The notes under the pieces are model-generated. The model searched no databases. It worked only from the letters and a program-made list of their open reading frames with translations, and was not told the origin of the DNA. Shown here piece after piece: positions 14,204-23,398 of a stretch of DNA of 64,000 bases. A program made the position numbers and the translations under genes. The stretch comes from Falsirhodobacter sp051195255 (GTDB lineage: Bacteria > Pseudomonadota > Alphaproteobacteria > Rhodobacterales > Rhodobacteraceae), in NCBI RefSeq assembly GCF_051195255.1, contig NZ_JBNJLK010000008.1, forward strand, positions 62,001 to 126,000, in the 5' to 3' direction. Each line of letters opens with the position of its first letter. The stretch's first letter is position 1.

Positions 14204-14716
14204 GTGTCGGAAGCGTTCAGAGGCGAGTTCAACCAGAAGGTTGACGCGAAGGCGCGGGTCCTGATCCCCGTCGCCTTTCGCCGCGTGCTTCAGGACGGCG
14301 ACCCGCTGGCCAAGGAAACCAACCGCCCGCGCATCGTGATGGTGTATGGCGACGCGCGCCGCAAGTTCGTCGAATGCTACACCATGGCCGAAATGGCGCT
14401 GCTGGAGCAGAAGATCCTTCTGTTGCCCGCCGGTTCGCCCCAGCGCCGCATCCTGGAGCGCAACTACATCACCCTGTCCGCCACGATCGAGGTGGACGAG
14501 GATGGACGCATCGTCCTGCCGCCCAAGGTCCGCGACAAGCTGGGCCTGTCCGCCGACGCCATCAAGGCCACAGTGGAGGCGGTGTTCGCCGGCACGCTCA
14601 ACACCTTCCAGATCTGGACCCGCGACGCCTTCGACGAGGAGCTTGCCGCCCGCGAGGACGAGGAGCTGGCCCTTCTGGAGGGCGGTGTCGACATGCTGAC
14701 CCTGTTGCAAGGCTGA
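14204..14716 (+). CDS. mraZ: Transcriptional regulator and first dcw gene, MraZ
   Basis: A 170-residue protein with two SpoVT/AbrB-like domains. The first repeat reads FRGEFNQKVDAKARVLIPVAFRRVL, the second LSATIEVDEDGRIVLPPKVRDKLGL; both hold the D-x-x-x-R-x-x-[IL]-P pattern. MraZ forms rings and represses the dcw promoter. The start is a GTG at 14204 (GTG TCG GAA GCG TTC); no ATG gives the conserved N-terminus. It is followed after 2 bp by rsmH. Confidence 0.92.
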   Translation: MSEAFRGEFNQKVDAKARVLIPVAFRRVLQDGDPLAKETNRPRIVMVYGDARRKFVECYTMAEMALLEQKILLLPAGSPQRRILERNYITLSATIEVDEDGRIVLPPKVRDKLGLSADAIKATVEAVFAGTLNTFQIWTRDAFDEELAAREDEELALLEGGVDMLTLLQG

Positions 14717-14718
14717 TT

Positions 14719-15684
14719 ATGGACGCCCCCCACGTTCCCGTTCTTCTGACCCCGCTGCTGGCGGCGGTGGCGCCGGTTTCCGGCCTTTGGCTGGATGGCA
14801 CCTTCGGCGCCGGCGGCTACACCCGCGGCCTGATCGAGGCGGGGGCCGACCACGTCATCGGCATCGACCGCGATCCCCTGGCGCTGGAGATGGCGGCGAA
14901 GACGGATTGGGACGGCAAGGTCAAACTGGTCGCCGGCACCTTCTCGGATCTTGACGACCATGGTCCGCTGGATGGGGTGGTGCTGGATCTGGGGGTCTCC
15001 TCCATGCAGCTGGATCTGGCCGAACGGGGCTTTTCCTTCATGAAGGACGGCCCCTTGGACATGCGGATGAGCCAAGACGGCGAATCTGCCGCCGATCTGG
15101 TGAACACCGCCTCCGACACCGTTCTGGCCGACATCCTGTATCACTTCGGCGAGGAGCGGGCCTCGCGCCGCATCGCGGGCGCCATCGTTCGGGCCCGTGC
15201 CGAAAAGCCGATCACCACCACCCTGCAACTGGCCGAAATCGTGGCGAAATGCCTGCCGCGCCCGAAGCCGGGGCAAAGCCATCCCGCCACCCGCAGCTTC
15301 CAGGCGCTGCGCATCGCGGTGAACACCGAATTCGATCAGCTGGTGCTGGGGCTGGAGGCGGCGGAGCGTGCCCTGAAACCAGGCGGCAAGCTGGCGGTCG
15401 TGACCTTCCATTCGCTGGAAGACCGCATCGTCAAGCGCTTCTTCCAGCACCGGTCCGGGCAGGAATCGCAGGCCAACCGCTATGCCCCCGCCGTGCAGAC
15501 CGAAGCGCCGCGCTTCGTGCCGCTGACCAGGCGCGCCGTCGGCCCGGACGAGGACGAGCTGGCGGTGAACCCGCGTTCCCGCTCGGCCAAGCTGCGGGTG
15601 GGGCAGCGCACCGACGCGCCCGCCGGTCGCACCGATCCTTCCGTTCTGGGCGTGCCGATGCTGCCGAAGAAGGGAGGGCGCTGA
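14719..15684 (+). CDS. rsmH: 16S rRNA m4C1402 methyltransferase
   Basis: A 321-residue SAM-dependent methyltransferase that N4-methylates C1402 of 16S rRNA. It opens HVPVLLTPLLAAVAPVSGLWLDGTFGAGGYTRG with the SAM-binding D-G-T-F-G-x-G-G motif, has VVLDLGVSSMQLDLAERGFSF, and later SFQALRIAVNTEFDQL and VVTFHSLEDRIVKRFF, all RsmH signatures. Its TGA shares one base with the ftsL ATG. Confidence 0.95.
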   Translation: MDAPHVPVLLTPLLAAVAPVSGLWLDGTFGAGGYTRGLIEAGADHVIGIDRDPLALEMAAKTDWDGKVKLVAGTFSDLDDHGPLDGVVLDLGVSSMQLDLAERGFSFMKDGPLDMRMSQDGESAADLVNTASDTVLADILYHFGEERASRRIAGAIVRARAEKPITTTLQLAEIVAKCLPRPKPGQSHPATRSFQALRIAVNTEFDQLVLGLEAAERALKPGGKLAVVTFHSLEDRIVKRFFQHRSGQESQANRYAPAVQTEAPRFVPLTRRAVGPDEDELAVNPRSRSAKLRVGQRTDAPAGRTDPSVLGVPMLPKKGGR

Positions 15685-16028
15685 TGCGTCCGTTCCTGTA
15701 CATCGTCAGCTTTCTGGCCGTGATGTTTCTGGCCTTCTGGGCGTATCGCGAAAACTACACCACGCAGAACATGCTCAAGGAAGTGTCGTCGCTGAACCGC
15801 CAGATCGCGGACCTGCGCACGCGGCTGGCCATGCAGAACGCCGAATGGGCCTTCCTGAACCGTCCGGACCGCTTGCAGGATCTGGTCAATGCCAATTTCG
15901 ACCGCCTTCAACTGCTGCCGATGACCGCCGCCCAGTTCGGCGGGCCGGAGCAGGTGACCTATCCGCCCGAACCGCTGTTCGGCCTGACCATTGATCCCAA
16001 CGCCGCGCAGGATGAGCTGATCCCATGA
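15684..16028 (+). CDS. ftsL: Cell division protein FtsL
   Basis: A 114-residue bitopic membrane protein. Residues 4-20 (FLYIVSFLAVMFLAFWA) form the single span, and a predicted coiled coil follows (NMLKEVSSLNRQIADLRTRLAMQNAEWAFL). The tail is rhodobacterial in style (QLLPMTAAQFGGPEQVTYPPEPL). FtsL joins FtsB and FtsQ at the septum and helps activate FtsWI. Identification rests on size, topology and place between rsmH and ftsI. It overlaps rsmH by 1 base and ftsI by 4 (ATGA). Confidence 0.88.
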   Translation: MRPFLYIVSFLAVMFLAFWAYRENYTTQNMLKEVSSLNRQIADLRTRLAMQNAEWAFLNRPDRLQDLVNANFDRLQLLPMTAAQFGGPEQVTYPPEPLFGLTIDPNAAQDELIP

Positions 16029-17809
16029 TCCGAGTGCCGCTTCGCCCGCTTGCCCGCATCCTTTCGGCCCGTCAGATGGGCGGCGACCCCGACGCGATCG
16101 AGCGTGAGAACCTGCGCCTGCGGCACGAAAGCATGCGTGACCGTGCCCGGACGCGCGCCGAAGGCCGCCTTCTGTTCATGGGCCTCGCGTTCTTCATGAT
16201 CTTCCTGGTGATCGGCGTGCGGATGGGACTTCTGGCCTCGGACGAGCCGACGGAGCCGCGCCTGGCCCTTCCGGGGCACGAGATTTCAGCCAACCGGGCG
16301 GACATCGTGGACCGCCGCGGCCGGATCCTGGCCACGAACATGCAGACCTATGCGCTGTACGCCCACCCGCAGGACATGGTCGATCCGCACCATGTCGCCG
16401 TGGAACTGGGCAAGCTGTTCCCCGAGATGGACGCCGCCGCGCTGGAGCGTCGTTTCACCGACGGGCGCAAGTTCATGTGGATCCGCAAGAAACTGTCGCC
16501 CGAACAGATGCAGGCGGTTCACGACATCGGCGATCCGGGGCTGCTGTTCGGCCCGCGCCAGATGCGCCTTTATCCGAACGGGACGCTCGCCTCGCATGTG
16601 CTGGGCGGGGCGACCTTCGGCGCCGAAGGCGTGGCCTCGGCCGAGGTGGTCGGCATGGCGGGGATCGAACGGTTCGAGGATGCGCGCCTGCGCGACCCGG
16701 CCCAGACCGAGCCGCTGGCCTTGTCGCTGGACATGACGTTGCAGCAGGCGGTCACCGACGTGTTGGACGCCGGCATGAAGATGATGAACGCCAAGGGCGC
16801 CGCCGGCGTGCTGATGGACGTCAAGACGGGCGAGGTGCTGAGCCTCGTGTCGTTGCCCGACTTCGACCCGAACGACCGGCCCGCGCCGCTGCTGACCGGG
16901 GATCCGGGCGACAGCCCCCTGTTCAACCGCGCCGTGCAGGGGGTCTATGAACTCGGCTCCACCTTCAAGATCTTCACGGCGGCCAATGGCATCCAGCTGG
17001 GGCTGGTCACGCCCGACACCATCATCGACGGCAACGCGCCGCTGATCTGGGGCAAGTACCGCATCAACGAATTCGAAGGCCACAACTACGGCATGCAGAC
17101 GGTGGCGGAGGTGATCCAGCATTCGTCGAACGTGGGTACCGCGCGCATCGCGCTGGAGATCGGGGCTGAACGCCAGAAGGTGTTCATGCGCTCGCTCGGC
17201 CTGTTCGACCCGTCGCCGATCGAACTGGTGGAAGCGCCGGGTGCCAAGCCCATCGTGCCCCCCCGCTGGCCCGAGATCGTGACGATCACCACCTCCTATG
17301 GGCACGGCATCGCGGCCAGCCCGATGAATCTGGCCGCCGCCTACGCCACCATCGCCAATGGCGGTGCCAAGGTGACGCCGACGCTGCTGAAGCGGGATGG
17401 TCCGGTGCATGGCGAACAGGTCATGTCCTCCGAGGTCGCGGCGCAAGCCGTGCACATGCTGCGGCTTGTAGTCACCAAAGGCACGGCCAGCTTCGCGCGC
17501 ATCCCCGGCTATCCAGTGGGGGGCAAGACGGGCACGGCCGACAAGCCCAACCCGCATGGCGGTTATTATAAGGACCGCGTTGTGAACACCTTCGCTTCGG
17601 TCTTCCCGACCAACGACCCGAAATATGTTCTGGTGGTGACGTTGGACGAGCCTTCGGACAACACCCTGGCCCGGCCGCGCCGTTCGGCGGGCTGGACCGC
17701 CGTGCCCGTCGCCGCCGAGGTGATCCGCCGCGTTGTTCCCCTTCTGGGCCTGCGCCCGACCGAGGAGCCGGAGGAAGCCGTGGCCGAACTGACCGCGAAC
17801 GTGGAATGA
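16025..17809 (+). CDS. ftsI: Septal peptidoglycan transpeptidase (PBP3)
   Basis: A 594-residue class B penicillin-binding protein that cross-links septal peptidoglycan with FtsW. A cytoplasmic N-terminus of about 48 residues is followed by a span (LLFMGLAFFMIFLVIGV), the pedestal domain (ANRADIVDRRGRILATNMQTYAL), and the transpeptidase domain with the active-site S-x-x-K in YELGSTFKIFTAANG, S-x-N in IQHSSNVGTARIA and K-T-G in VGGKTGTADKP. All catalytic residues are present. It is followed by murE after 10 bp. Confidence 0.95.
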   Translation: MIRVPLRPLARILSARQMGGDPDAIERENLRLRHESMRDRARTRAEGRLLFMGLAFFMIFLVIGVRMGLLASDEPTEPRLALPGHEISANRADIVDRRGRILATNMQTYALYAHPQDMVDPHHVAVELGKLFPEMDAAALERRFTDGRKFMWIRKKLSPEQMQAVHDIGDPGLLFGPRQMRLYPNGTLASHVLGGATFGAEGVASAEVVGMAGIERFEDARLRDPAQTEPLALSLDMTLQQAVTDVLDAGMKMMNAKGAAGVLMDVKTGEVLSLVSLPDFDPNDRPAPLLTGDPGDSPLFNRAVQGVYELGSTFKIFTAANGIQLGLVTPDTIIDGNAPLIWGKYRINEFEGHNYGMQTVAEVIQHSSNVGTARIALEIGAERQKVFMRSLGLFDPSPIELVEAPGAKPIVPPRWPEIVTITTSYGHGIAASPMNLAAAYATIANGGAKVTPTLLKRDGPVHGEQVMSSEVAAQAVHMLRLVVTKGTASFARIPGYPVGGKTGTADKPNPHGGYYKDRVVNTFASVFPTNDPKYVLVVTLDEPSDNTLARPRRSAGWTAVPVAAEVIRRVVPLLGLRPTEEPEEAVAELTANVE

Positions 17810-17819
17810 CGGAGACCGC

Positions 17820-19289
17820 ATGGCACGACCGACCAAATCCCTGGCCGATCTGGGCCTGACCGCGCGCGGCGGCCGCGAAGCGCGGATCGCCGGACTGGCC
17901 GCCGACAGCCGCCAGGTGCGCGACGGCTTCCTGTTCGCGGCCCTTCCTGGCAGCCACGCCCATGGCGCGGATCACGTGCCCATGGCGGTGGAGCAGGGGG
18001 CGGTCGCCATCCTGACCGACGCGGCCGGGGCCGCCCGCATCGGGGCCGTCGATGTCGCGGTGATCGTGGCCGAGGATCCCCGCCAGTCGCTGGCCGGGTC
18101 CGCCGCCCTGTGGTTCGGGGCCCAACCCGCGACGATGGTCGCGGTGACGGGCACCAACGGCAAGACCTCCGTCGCCACCTTTGCGCGGCAGATCTGGGCG
18201 CTGCTCGGCCGTGCGGCCATCAACATCGGCACCACCGGCGTGGAAGGGGCATGGACCGCCCCGTCGCCCCACACGACGCCTGAACCCATCACCCTGCACC
18301 GCCTGCTGGCCGAGGCCGCGCAGGCCGGCGTCACCCATGCCGCGATGGAGGCGTCCTCGCACGGGCTGGACCAGCGCCGGCTGGACGGGGTGCACCTGAA
18401 GGCAGCCGGGTTCACGAACTTCACGCAGGACCATCTGGATTATCACGGCACGTTCGACGCGTATTTCGACGCCAAGGCCGGGCTGTTCACCCGTCTTCTG
18501 CCGCCCGAAGGCGTGGCGGTCGTCAATCTGGACGATCCGCGCGGGATGGATGTGGCCCGTCTGGCCGCCGAACGCGGCATCGCCACGATGGGCGTCGGGG
18601 CAGGGGACAAGGCCGATCTGCGCATCCTCGCCCAGCGCTTCGACGCCACGGGGCAGGAGCTGCGTCTGCACTGGAAAGGCGCGGCCCATCAGGTGCGCCT
18701 GAACCTGATCGGCGGCTTCCAGGCACAAAACGTCGCGCTCGCGGCCGGCCTTGTCATCGGCGCTGGCGCCCCCGCGCGGGAGGTGTTCGAGGTTCTGCCC
18801 GACCTGACCGGCGTGCGCGGCCGGATGCAACTGGCCGCCACGCGCCGCAACGGGGCGGCGGTTTATGTCGACTACGCCCACACGCCCGACGCGATCGCGA
18901 CGGCGCTGAAAGCCCTGCGCCCGCATGTGATGGGCCGCATCGTCGTCGTCTTCGGCGCGGGCGGCGACCGTGACCGCACGAAGCGTCCGCTGATGGGGGC
19001 GGCCGCCGCGAAACATGCCGACATCTGCATCGTCACCGACGACAACCCGCGCTCCGAAGATCCGGCCACGATCCGTGCCGCGATCCTGGAAGCCTGCCCC
19101 GAGGCGACGGAAGTCGGCGACCGGGCCGAGGCGATTCTGCGCGGCGTCGATGCGCTGGGCTCGGGCGACGCACTTCTGATCGCGGGCAAGGGGCATGAAA
19201 CGGGGCAGGTCATCCGCGGTGATGTCTTCCCCTTCGACGATGTCGAACAGGCTTCCGTCGCCGTGGCGGCGCTGGATGGGGTCATATGA
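17820..19289 (+). CDS. murE: UDP-MurNAc-tripeptide synthetase (meso-DAP adding)
   Basis: A 489-residue Mur ligase that adds meso-diaminopimelate to UDP-MurNAc-L-Ala-D-Glu with ATP. The ATP site MVAVTGTNGKTSVATFARQ lies near residues 106-124, and the second block ITLHRLLAEAAQAGVTHAAMEASSHGL carries the carbamylated-Lys region partners. DDNPRSEDP near residue 405 is the D-N-P-R motif that marks DAP rather than lysine specificity. An unusual 61-bp gap with a strong hairpin follows before murF. Confidence 0.95.
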   Translation: MARPTKSLADLGLTARGGREARIAGLAADSRQVRDGFLFAALPGSHAHGADHVPMAVEQGAVAILTDAAGAARIGAVDVAVIVAEDPRQSLAGSAALWFGAQPATMVAVTGTNGKTSVATFARQIWALLGRAAINIGTTGVEGAWTAPSPHTTPEPITLHRLLAEAAQAGVTHAAMEASSHGLDQRRLDGVHLKAAGFTNFTQDHLDYHGTFDAYFDAKAGLFTRLLPPEGVAVVNLDDPRGMDVARLAAERGIATMGVGAGDKADLRILAQRFDATGQELRLHWKGAAHQVRLNLIGGFQAQNVALAAGLVIGAGAPAREVFEVLPDLTGVRGRMQLAATRRNGAAVYVDYAHTPDAIATALKALRPHVMGRIVVVFGAGGDRDRTKRPLMGAAAAKHADICIVTDDNPRSEDPATIRAAILEACPEATEVGDRAEAILRGVDALGSGDALLIAGKGHETGQVIRGDVFPFDDVEQASVAVAALDGVI

Positions 19290-19320
19290 TCCCGCACGTG
19301 ACTTCAACCCAAGGAAAGGC

Positions 19321-19340
19321 GCGGAACCTCGCGGTTCCGC
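19321..19340. repeat. Perfect hairpin in the murE-murF spacer
   Basis: GCGGAACCTCGCGGTTCCGC is an 8-bp perfect stem with a TCGC loop, 11 bp before the murF start. The rest of the cluster has overlaps or short gaps, so this 61-bp spacer stands out. There is no T run, so it is not a terminator; it may be an RNA processing or stability element, or a short dispersed palindrome. Confidence 0.6.
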
Positions 19341-19350
19341 TGCAACGCTG

Positions 19351-20784
19351 ATGACCGATACACCGCTCTGGACCTCCACCGAGGCTGCGGCCGCCACGGG
19401 TGGCCGCACCGGCGCATGGGACGCCACCGGCGTGTCCATCGACACCCGCACCCTGAAACCGGGCGACCTGTTCGTGGCCCTGACGGATGTGCGGGACGGC
19501 CATGATTTCGTGGAAGCGGCGCTGGCCCGGGGCGCGGCCGCAGCACTCGTGTCCCGCGTGCCCGAAGGTGCGTCCGAAGGCTCGCTTCTGGTGGTGCCGG
19601 ACGTGCTGCAGGCCTTGCGCGATCTGGGCGCCGCCGCACGGGCGCGGACGAAGGCGAAGGTGATCGGGATCACGGGGTCGGTCGGCAAGACCTCCACCAA
19701 GGAGATGTTGCGGGCCGCCCTGTCGGGGCAGGGCCGCGTCCATGCGGCCGAGGCGAGCTACAACAACCACTGGGGCGTGCCGCTGACGCTGGCCCGCATG
19801 CCCGCCGACGCGGATTTCGCCGTGATCGAGATCGGGATGAACCATCCCGGAGAGATCGCCCCGCTGGCGCGGCTGGCCGATCTGGACGTGGCGATGATCA
19901 CGACCGTCGCCCCCGCGCATCTGGCGGCCTTTGCCAATGTGGAGGAGATCGCGCGCGAGAAGGCCGCGATCTTTGAAGGGCTGCGCGCGAACGGCGTGGC
20001 GGTCCTGCCGGCCGATCTGGAGGTGACGCCCGTGCTGCTGGAAGGCGCGCAGGGCCATGCCGTGCAGACCTTCGGCACCACCGGCAATTACCGCGCCTGT
20101 GACATCCAGGCGACCGAGTTCGCGACTGTGGTGCGCGTCGCGCATGAGGGGCAGGAGCGGCTGTTCAAGGTCGCCACCCCCGGCCGCCATTTCGCGATCA
20201 ACGGGCTGGGCGTGCTGGCGGTGGCGGACGCCTTGGGCCTTGATCCCGCGCTGACCGCCGCCGATCTGGGCCGGTGGAGCCCGCCCGCCGGCCGCGGCAC
20301 CCGCGAACGGATCGTGCTGGACCCGGTGGACGACCTGTTCTTCGATCTGGTGGACGACGCGTTCAACGCGAACCCCGCCTCGGTCGCGGCCAGCCTTGAT
20401 CTGGTGGCGGTGATGCGCCCGCAGGACGGGATGGGCCGCGTGGGCAAGGGCCGCCGCATCGCCGTTCTGGGCGACATGCTGGAACTGGGGAACACGGAGG
20501 CCGCGCTGCACGCCGCCATCGCGGACCACCCCGCCATCGCCGCCTATGATTGCATCCATTGCGTCGGTCCCCGCATGCGCGCGTTGCACGAAGCGCTTCC
20601 CCGCCGACAGCGGGGGGAGTGGGTGGCCGATGCGCAGGATCTTGCCATGCAGGCGCGAACGCTGGTCGATGCCGGCGACATCGTGCTCGTCAAAGGATCC
20701 AAGGGCATCAGGGTCAGCCTCGTGGTTGACGCGCTGCGCAAACTGGGGCAGGGCACGCACTCTTTGGAACAAGGGGCGGACTGA
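19351..20784 (+). CDS. murF: UDP-MurNAc-pentapeptide synthetase (D-Ala-D-Ala adding)
   Basis: A 477-residue Mur ligase that joins D-Ala-D-Ala to the tripeptide precursor. It has the N-terminal substrate domain (SIDTRTLKPGDLFVALTDVRDGHDFV), the P-loop VIGITGSVGKTSTKEML, the metal and tripeptide site YNNHWGVPLTLARM, EIGMNHPGEI, and the C-terminal DAFNANPASVAASLDLV and VLGDMLELG. The ATG at 19351 lies right behind the hairpin; the longer frame back to 19195 overlaps murE and is rejected. The TGA shares one base with the mraY ATG. Confidence 0.94.
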   Translation: MTDTPLWTSTEAAAATGGRTGAWDATGVSIDTRTLKPGDLFVALTDVRDGHDFVEAALARGAAAALVSRVPEGASEGSLLVVPDVLQALRDLGAAARARTKAKVIGITGSVGKTSTKEMLRAALSGQGRVHAAEASYNNHWGVPLTLARMPADADFAVIEIGMNHPGEIAPLARLADLDVAMITTVAPAHLAAFANVEEIAREKAAIFEGLRANGVAVLPADLEVTPVLLEGAQGHAVQTFGTTGNYRACDIQATEFATVVRVAHEGQERLFKVATPGRHFAINGLGVLAVADALGLDPALTAADLGRWSPPAGRGTRERIVLDPVDDLFFDLVDDAFNANPASVAASLDLVAVMRPQDGMGRVGKGRRIAVLGDMLELGNTEAALHAAIADHPAIAAYDCIHCVGPRMRALHEALPRRQRGEWVADAQDLAMQARTLVDAGDIVLVKGSKGIRVSLVVDALRKLGQGTHSLEQGAD

Positions 20785-21863
20785 TGCTTTCTCTGCTTAC
20801 GCAACTGTCGGACGGCGGGGATATCTTCAACCTGTTCCGCTACATCACCTTCCGGGCGGGGGGCGCGTTCTTCACGGCACTGGTCTTCGGCTTCCTGTTC
20901 GGGCGTCCGCTGATCAACTTCCTGCGCATCAAGCAGAAGAAGGGCCAGCCGATCCGCGCCGACGGCCCGACGACCCACTTCTCCAAGGCCGGCACGCCGA
21001 CAATGGGGGGGCTCCTGATCCTCACCTCGCTGGTGGTGTCGACGTTGCTTTGGGCGCAGTTGTCGAACCCCTATGTCTGGATCGTGCTGCTGGTGACGCT
21101 GGCCTTCGGGCTGATCGGCTTTGCCGACGATTACGCCAAGGTCACGAAGCAGACGACGGCCGGCGTGTCGGGGCGGGTGCGGATGGCGCTGGGCCTGCTG
21201 ACGGCGCTTCTGGCGACGCTGGCGGCCGCTCATTTCCATCCGGACGCGTTGACCAACGAACTGGCGCTGCCCTTTGTCAGCACGATGATCAACCTCGGCA
21301 TCTTCTTCATTCCGTTCGGGATGCTGGTGATCGTGGGCTCGGCCAACGCCGTGAACCTGACCGACGGTCTGGACGGGCTGGCCATCATGCCGGTGATGAT
21401 CGCGTCGGGCACGCTGGGCGCCATCGCCTATGCCGTGGGCCGGGTCGACTTCACGACCTATCTGGGCATCCACTATGTCCCCGGCACGGGGGAGTTGTTG
21501 ATCTTCGTCGCGGCCCTGATCGGCGGCGGCCTCGGCTTCCTGTGGTACAACGCGCCGCCCGCCGCCGTCTTCATGGGCGACACGGGATCGCTGGCCCTGG
21601 GCGGGGCGCTGGGCGCCATCGCCGTCTGCGCGAAACACGAGATCGTCTGGGCCATCGTCGGCGGCCTTTTCGTGGTGGAGGCGCTGTCCGTCATCATCCA
21701 GGTCCTGTACTTCAAGAAGACCGGCAAGCGCGTGTTCCTGATGGCCCCGATCCACCACCACTTCGAAAAGAAGGGCTGGGCGGAGCCGCAGATCGTCATC
21801 CGCTTCTGGATCATCTCGCTCATCCTCGCGCTGATCGGGCTGGCCACCCTGAAGGTGCGTTGA
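20784..21863 (+). CDS. mraY: Phospho-MurNAc-pentapeptide translocase
   Basis: A 359-residue integral membrane enzyme, about ten spans, that moves phospho-MurNAc-pentapeptide onto undecaprenyl phosphate to make lipid I. Conserved sites are KKGQPIRADGPTTHFSKAGTPTMGG, GFADDYAKV with the Asp pair, SANAVNLTDGLDGLA, FMGDTGSLALGGALG and the His-rich MAPIHHHFEKKGWAEPQIV. It is complete and normal in length. A 52-bp gap follows before murD. Confidence 0.96.
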   Translation: MLSLLTQLSDGGDIFNLFRYITFRAGGAFFTALVFGFLFGRPLINFLRIKQKKGQPIRADGPTTHFSKAGTPTMGGLLILTSLVVSTLLWAQLSNPYVWIVLLVTLAFGLIGFADDYAKVTKQTTAGVSGRVRMALGLLTALLATLAAAHFHPDALTNELALPFVSTMINLGIFFIPFGMLVIVGSANAVNLTDGLDGLAIMPVMIASGTLGAIAYAVGRVDFTTYLGIHYVPGTGELLIFVAALIGGGLGFLWYNAPPAAVFMGDTGSLALGGALGAIAVCAKHEIVWAIVGGLFVVEALSVIIQVLYFKKTGKRVFLMAPIHHHFEKKGWAEPQIVIRFWIISLILALIGLATLKVR

Positions 21864-21915
21864 TCTCGTCCTTCCGTCGCCGCATGGTGCGGGCAAATGG
21901 CGAAGGGGTGATCAG

Positions 21916-23313
21916 ATGATTCCGGTTCAGGGCTATGCAGGGCGGAAGGTCGCGGTTCTGGGGCTGGGCCGGTCGGGGCTTGCCACAGCGCACGCGCTGG
22001 TCGCGGGCGGGGCGGAACCGCTGGTCTGGGACGACAGCCCCGAGGCCCGCGCCCGCGCGGAAGGGGAGGGGTTCACCCCCTTCGACCTGACCCGCAACTC
22101 CGCCTTCGACGATGTGGCGGTGCTGATCGTCAGCCCCGGCATCCCGCATCTCTATCCCACGCCGAACAAGGTCATCGCCCGCGCGCTGGAACTGGGCGTG
22201 CCGGTGGACAACGACATCGGCCTGTTCTTCCGGTCCTTCGCGACCAAGGACTGGGACGCGTTCGACCAGATGCCGAAGGTGATCTGCGTCACGGGATCGA
22301 ACGGCAAGTCCACCACCACCGCCCTGATCCACCACATCGTGGAGGAGGCCGGCCGCCCCGTGCAGATGGCCGGCAACATCGGCCGCGGCGTGCTGGATCT
22401 GGACCCCGCGCAGGATGGTGAGGTGATCGTGCTGGAACTGTCCAGCTACCAGACCGAACTTGCCCGCGCGCTGACGCCGGATGTTGCGGTCTTCACCAAC
22501 CTGTCGCCGGACCATCTGGACCGGCATGGCGGCATGGGCGGCTATTTCGCGGCCAAGCGACGGCTGTTCACGCAAGGCGGGCCAGACCGCTGCGTCATCG
22601 GCGTGGACGAGATGGAGGGCCGCTTCCTTGCGAACCAACTGTCCGTCGCCCCCGAGGATGACCGCGTGATCCGCATCTCGGTCGAAGGAAAGCTGGAAGG
22701 GTTCGGCTGGTCCGTGTCGGCCCGCAAGGGGTTCCTGAGCGAGTGGCGCCGGGGGCGGCAGGTCGCCTCGGTCGACCTGCGGGGGATGACGGGGCTGCCC
22801 GGATCGCACAACCATCAGAACGCCTGCGCGGCCTATGCCGCCGCGCGGACACTGGGCCTGAACCCCCGCCAGATCGAGGCGGCTCTGGCCTCGTTCGCGG
22901 GCCTGCCGCATCGCAGCCAGCTTGTGGGCGAACGCGGCGACGTGCGATTCGTGAACGATTCCAAGGCGACGAACGTGGACAGCGCGGCCAAGGCCCTGCA
23001 GGCCTTCGGGCGCATCCGCTGGATCGCGGGCGGCATGGGCAAGGACGGGGGCATCGCGGCGCTTCAGCCGCATCTGGGATCGGTGGTGAAGGCTTACTTA
23101 ATCGGCCATTCCGCGCGCGACTTCGCGCTGCAGCTGGGCGGCACCCCGCACGAGATCTGCGAAACCATGGAACGCGCCGTCGAGCGTGCGGCGGCCGAGG
23201 CTGAGCCGGGCGACGTGGTCCTTCTGGCCCCCGCCGCCGCAAGCTTCGACCAGTATCCGAATTTCGAAAAGCGGGGTGAGCATTTCACCGCCCTCGTGGC
23301 CGCGCTGGGCTAA
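21916..23313 (+). CDS. murD: UDP-MurNAc-L-Ala-D-Glu ligase
   Basis: A 465-residue Mur ligase that adds D-glutamate to UDP-MurNAc-L-Ala. It opens with an N-terminal Rossmann fold (RKVAVLGLGRSGLATAHALVAGGAEPLVWDD), then the P-loop ICVTGSNGKSTTTALIHHI, LELSSYQTE, TNLSPDHLDRHGGM and the C-terminal domain GLPHRSQLVGERGDVRFVNDSKATN and WIAGGMGKDGG. Codon use and length match its neighbours. An 85-bp spacer leads to ftsW. Confidence 0.95.
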   Translation: MIPVQGYAGRKVAVLGLGRSGLATAHALVAGGAEPLVWDDSPEARARAEGEGFTPFDLTRNSAFDDVAVLIVSPGIPHLYPTPNKVIARALELGVPVDNDIGLFFRSFATKDWDAFDQMPKVICVTGSNGKSTTTALIHHIVEEAGRPVQMAGNIGRGVLDLDPAQDGEVIVLELSSYQTELARALTPDVAVFTNLSPDHLDRHGGMGGYFAAKRRLFTQGGPDRCVIGVDEMEGRFLANQLSVAPEDDRVIRISVEGKLEGFGWSVSARKGFLSEWRRGRQVASVDLRGMTGLPGSHNHQNACAAYAAARTLGLNPRQIEAALASFAGLPHRSQLVGERGDVRFVNDSKATNVDSAAKALQAFGRIRWIAGGMGKDGGIAALQPHLGSVVKAYLIGHSARDFALQLGGTPHEICETMERAVERAAAEAEPGDVVLLAPAAASFDQYPNFEKRGEHFTALVAALG

Positions 23314-23398
23314 GGTTTCCGCTGGTCAGACGCCAAGGCATGCGCTACGCTTTGTCACAGACCCGGAAAACCGGGCATGGCAGTGACAGGCAGTTTCC

